64,000 bases of DNA from the NCBI RefSeq assembly GCF_012273895.1, contig NC_052124.1, positions 248,001 to 312,000 on the forward strand. The letters run 5' to 3'. Source of the stretch: Zerene cesonia. Its lineage: Eukaryota; Arthropoda; Insecta; Lepidoptera; Pieridae. The translations under genes and the position numbers were made by a program. This document shows positions 62,455-64,000 of this stretch, piece after piece; position 1 is the stretch's first letter; every line of letters begins with the position of its first letter. The notes beneath the pieces are model-generated. The model searched no databases and was not told the origin of the DNA. It worked only from the letters and a program-made list of their open reading frames with translations.

Positions 62455-62983
62455 GTTATCTGAAATCATGCAAATTTATGATCAGACAGGACATGATAGT
62501 AGTCAATGAATGGTAATTGATGTAGATGCTATGTGCCAAGTCGTCGTAAATCATGATAGGAAATGGAGTTTGTTTGACTGAATTTGGTAGCAAAAATGAT
62601 AATTTGATTGACGTGTAGATTTATTCTTTAGACTATGATAGGCTTCTTAGAGTAAAGCAGTTATTGACCTCTTCAGTTCTGCATTTTATATTTTTACTTC
62701 TTTGTACTTTTTTTTAAACTACTTCAAATATTGAGGGGGGTTCATGAATAAGATTGTTTTGTTTTCGTGTTTCTTACCTCGTAACTTTTTACTGGATGAA
62801 CCTATTTTAATGATTCTTTGTTTATTTGGAGGCGGGTTTTTTATTGTTAAAAATATTATATAGGTTATTTTTTTTTTAAACAAATGAACAACTGGTTTTG
62901 TAAAACTGATTTAATAACGAGTATTCGGAATAAGTTTCTTAATTACGCACAACATTTGCAAAATGGAAAAAATATTTCATTTG

Positions 62984-63001
62984 TTCGAGAACATTCTGGA
63001 A
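62984..63001. promoter_or_regulatory. Heat-shock element, four perfect units
   Basis: The sequence TTCgaGAAcaTTCtgGAA has four contiguous, perfectly spaced alternating TTC and GAA units, the canonical HSF-binding array. It is 530 bases upstream of the first coding exon of GMC E. No clear TATA box was found on either side. Confidence 0.6.
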
Positions 63002-63179
63002 TCATTATGATTTATAGTCACTACGCTTGTAATGAACTAGTCTGTTTGTAAAAAAGGATGTGAGAATGTGTGTCACCAAAAGAGGTGACCGTTACAAAAC
63101 AAAGGTACGTGACGGGGCGACGACGCCGGCGACAGTACCGTTCACTCGCTAGTTACCACAATGCACGTTTCGATCGAAC

Positions 63180-63212
63180 TTCCAGAAGTTTCTAGAACGA
63201 AATTTTCAAGAA
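63180..63212. promoter_or_regulatory. Heat-shock element, four perfect units plus a half-array
   Basis: TTCcaGAAgtTTCtaGAA (63180-63197) is a second perfect four-unit array, followed by TTCaaGAA (63205-63212) in the same 5-base register. It sits about 190 bases from the first array; a GC-rich block (63108-63140) lies between them. This may be a promoter region of GMC E or a regulatory block carried by a repeat. Confidence 0.6.
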
Positions 63213-63841
63213 TTTGCTTAGTATAGGAACTATAGAATGTCTATTGCTCTCATGTACTCCATATTAGTACATGGTAATTCATAGTCTCATCTGAAGTTCA
63301 CAAATTAATTTAAAAGGATTATATTTCGTTACTTTGTTACCGTATATGAGTGAATAGTACTTCTGACCTATAAATTTTAAAACAGGAGTATATCTGCGAA
63401 GGCTACCTCACTGAATATGTGACGACAGTAAAGTGAATCACATGCAATTTATTAAATTAATGAGAGTTATTTCTAATCAAAATGATAATCGGATGCGACT
63501 TGAAAGAAAACAGGGTATACGAATGAATATACGATTACGTTTCTTACTCAGATAATCGGTAGTTGATAATTATTTTCTATAAAAAAGATCACCCACATCC
63601 CTGGGGGCGAGATATCACTCCTAATTCTACAAAGCGACCAAATTACAACAATTTCTTATCAAATAAATAATAATAGTTAAAAAAAACTAAAAAACACGCT
63701 TTTATCATATTTTGCAAATTGAAAAATGGAATAATTTTATCAAATTAGTGTATTGTCATCGGTCCTCAATAAATCTACAAAGTTTGAACGAAATCTGGCC
63801 GTTTAAAGTGGGTCAAAATCGCGCCCAAAGAAGTCGGTTAC

Positions 63842-63917
63842 AAACAAACATACAGGTGAAGCTAATATAAAGCGTGTAATAACAAACATACAGGTGAAGC
63901 TAATAAAAAGCGTGTAA
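63842..63917 (+). repeat. Two-unit tandem of about 37 bases
   Basis: AACAAACATACAGGTGAAGC followed by TAATATAAAGCGTGTA, then a second unit with one substitution. It is the tail of a repeat also seen at 29915-30015 (AAAGTGGGTCAAAATC, AGCGTGTTAAAAA). Confidence 0.8.
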
Positions 63918-64000
63918 AAAGTATCATGTCACTCGGTTGCAAGGGTTGTCCCACTCGATCTGTGTAATTAAAGTACCCATTGCATAACGCTAATTTCACC

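Larger units (their letters stand above)
62455..64000. other. Upstream region of GMC E
   Basis: Contains a 5' UTR splice acceptor (62460/62459), two heat-shock elements, a GC-rich block (63108-63140) and a tandem repeat at 63842-63917. No other gene is visible to the window edge. Confidence 0.6.

Noticed and set aside
1..64000. CRISPR array or bacterial system
   Set aside because: No regularly spaced direct repeats with unique spacers; gene structure is eukaryotic with spliced exons.

Overview
The window looks like nuclear DNA of a lepidopteran insect. It is AT-rich, has short GT-AG introns, and is full of short degenerate repeats whose ends resemble common butterfly and moth elements (for example ends reading GCGCAGCTAGT or CGGACAGCTAGT, and LINE-like tails ending in TGATGATGATG or AAATA runs). 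No bacterial-style operon, rRNA or convincing tRNA was seen. Species cannot be told from this sequence alone.

The recognisable genes are five paralogous GMC (glucose-methanol-choline) oxidoreductases, all on the minus strand, in the order (5' to 3') E 62454-57605, D 56634-53732, C 53395-50640, B 40395-38053 and A 10876-8512. E, D and C are tightly packed (about 1.0 kb and 0.34 kb apart). B and A are isolated by 10 kb and 27 kb of repeat-rich DNA. I rebuilt each gene from exon reading frames plus donor and acceptor sites; all phases match and give proteins of 631, 831, 602, 652 and 616 residues. Established knowledge: insect genomes carry a conserved GMC cluster, usually inside an intron of flotillin-2, and members act on glucose, ecdysteroids or unknown alcohols. 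No flotillin exon was recognised here. One further minus-strand coding exon (11513-10941) of unknown identity ends 64 bases before the start of gene A; it may be the last exon of a gene spanning the window.

The paralogues are not uniform. C ends in an exact KDEL and has Met where the others have the second active-site Asn. D carries an unusual tail of about 195 residues. B has a rewritten active-site His box (YHLSCTAKMG). Intron positions differ from gene to gene. Upstream of E are two perfect four-unit heat-shock elements.

The rest is intergenic: several families of short nonautonomous repeats, MITE-like CGCCATCT elements, four long near-perfect foldback hairpins, microsatellites and three 1000-N gaps. 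One gap, together with a 10-N gap and a 189-base exact duplication, looks like an assembly artefact.
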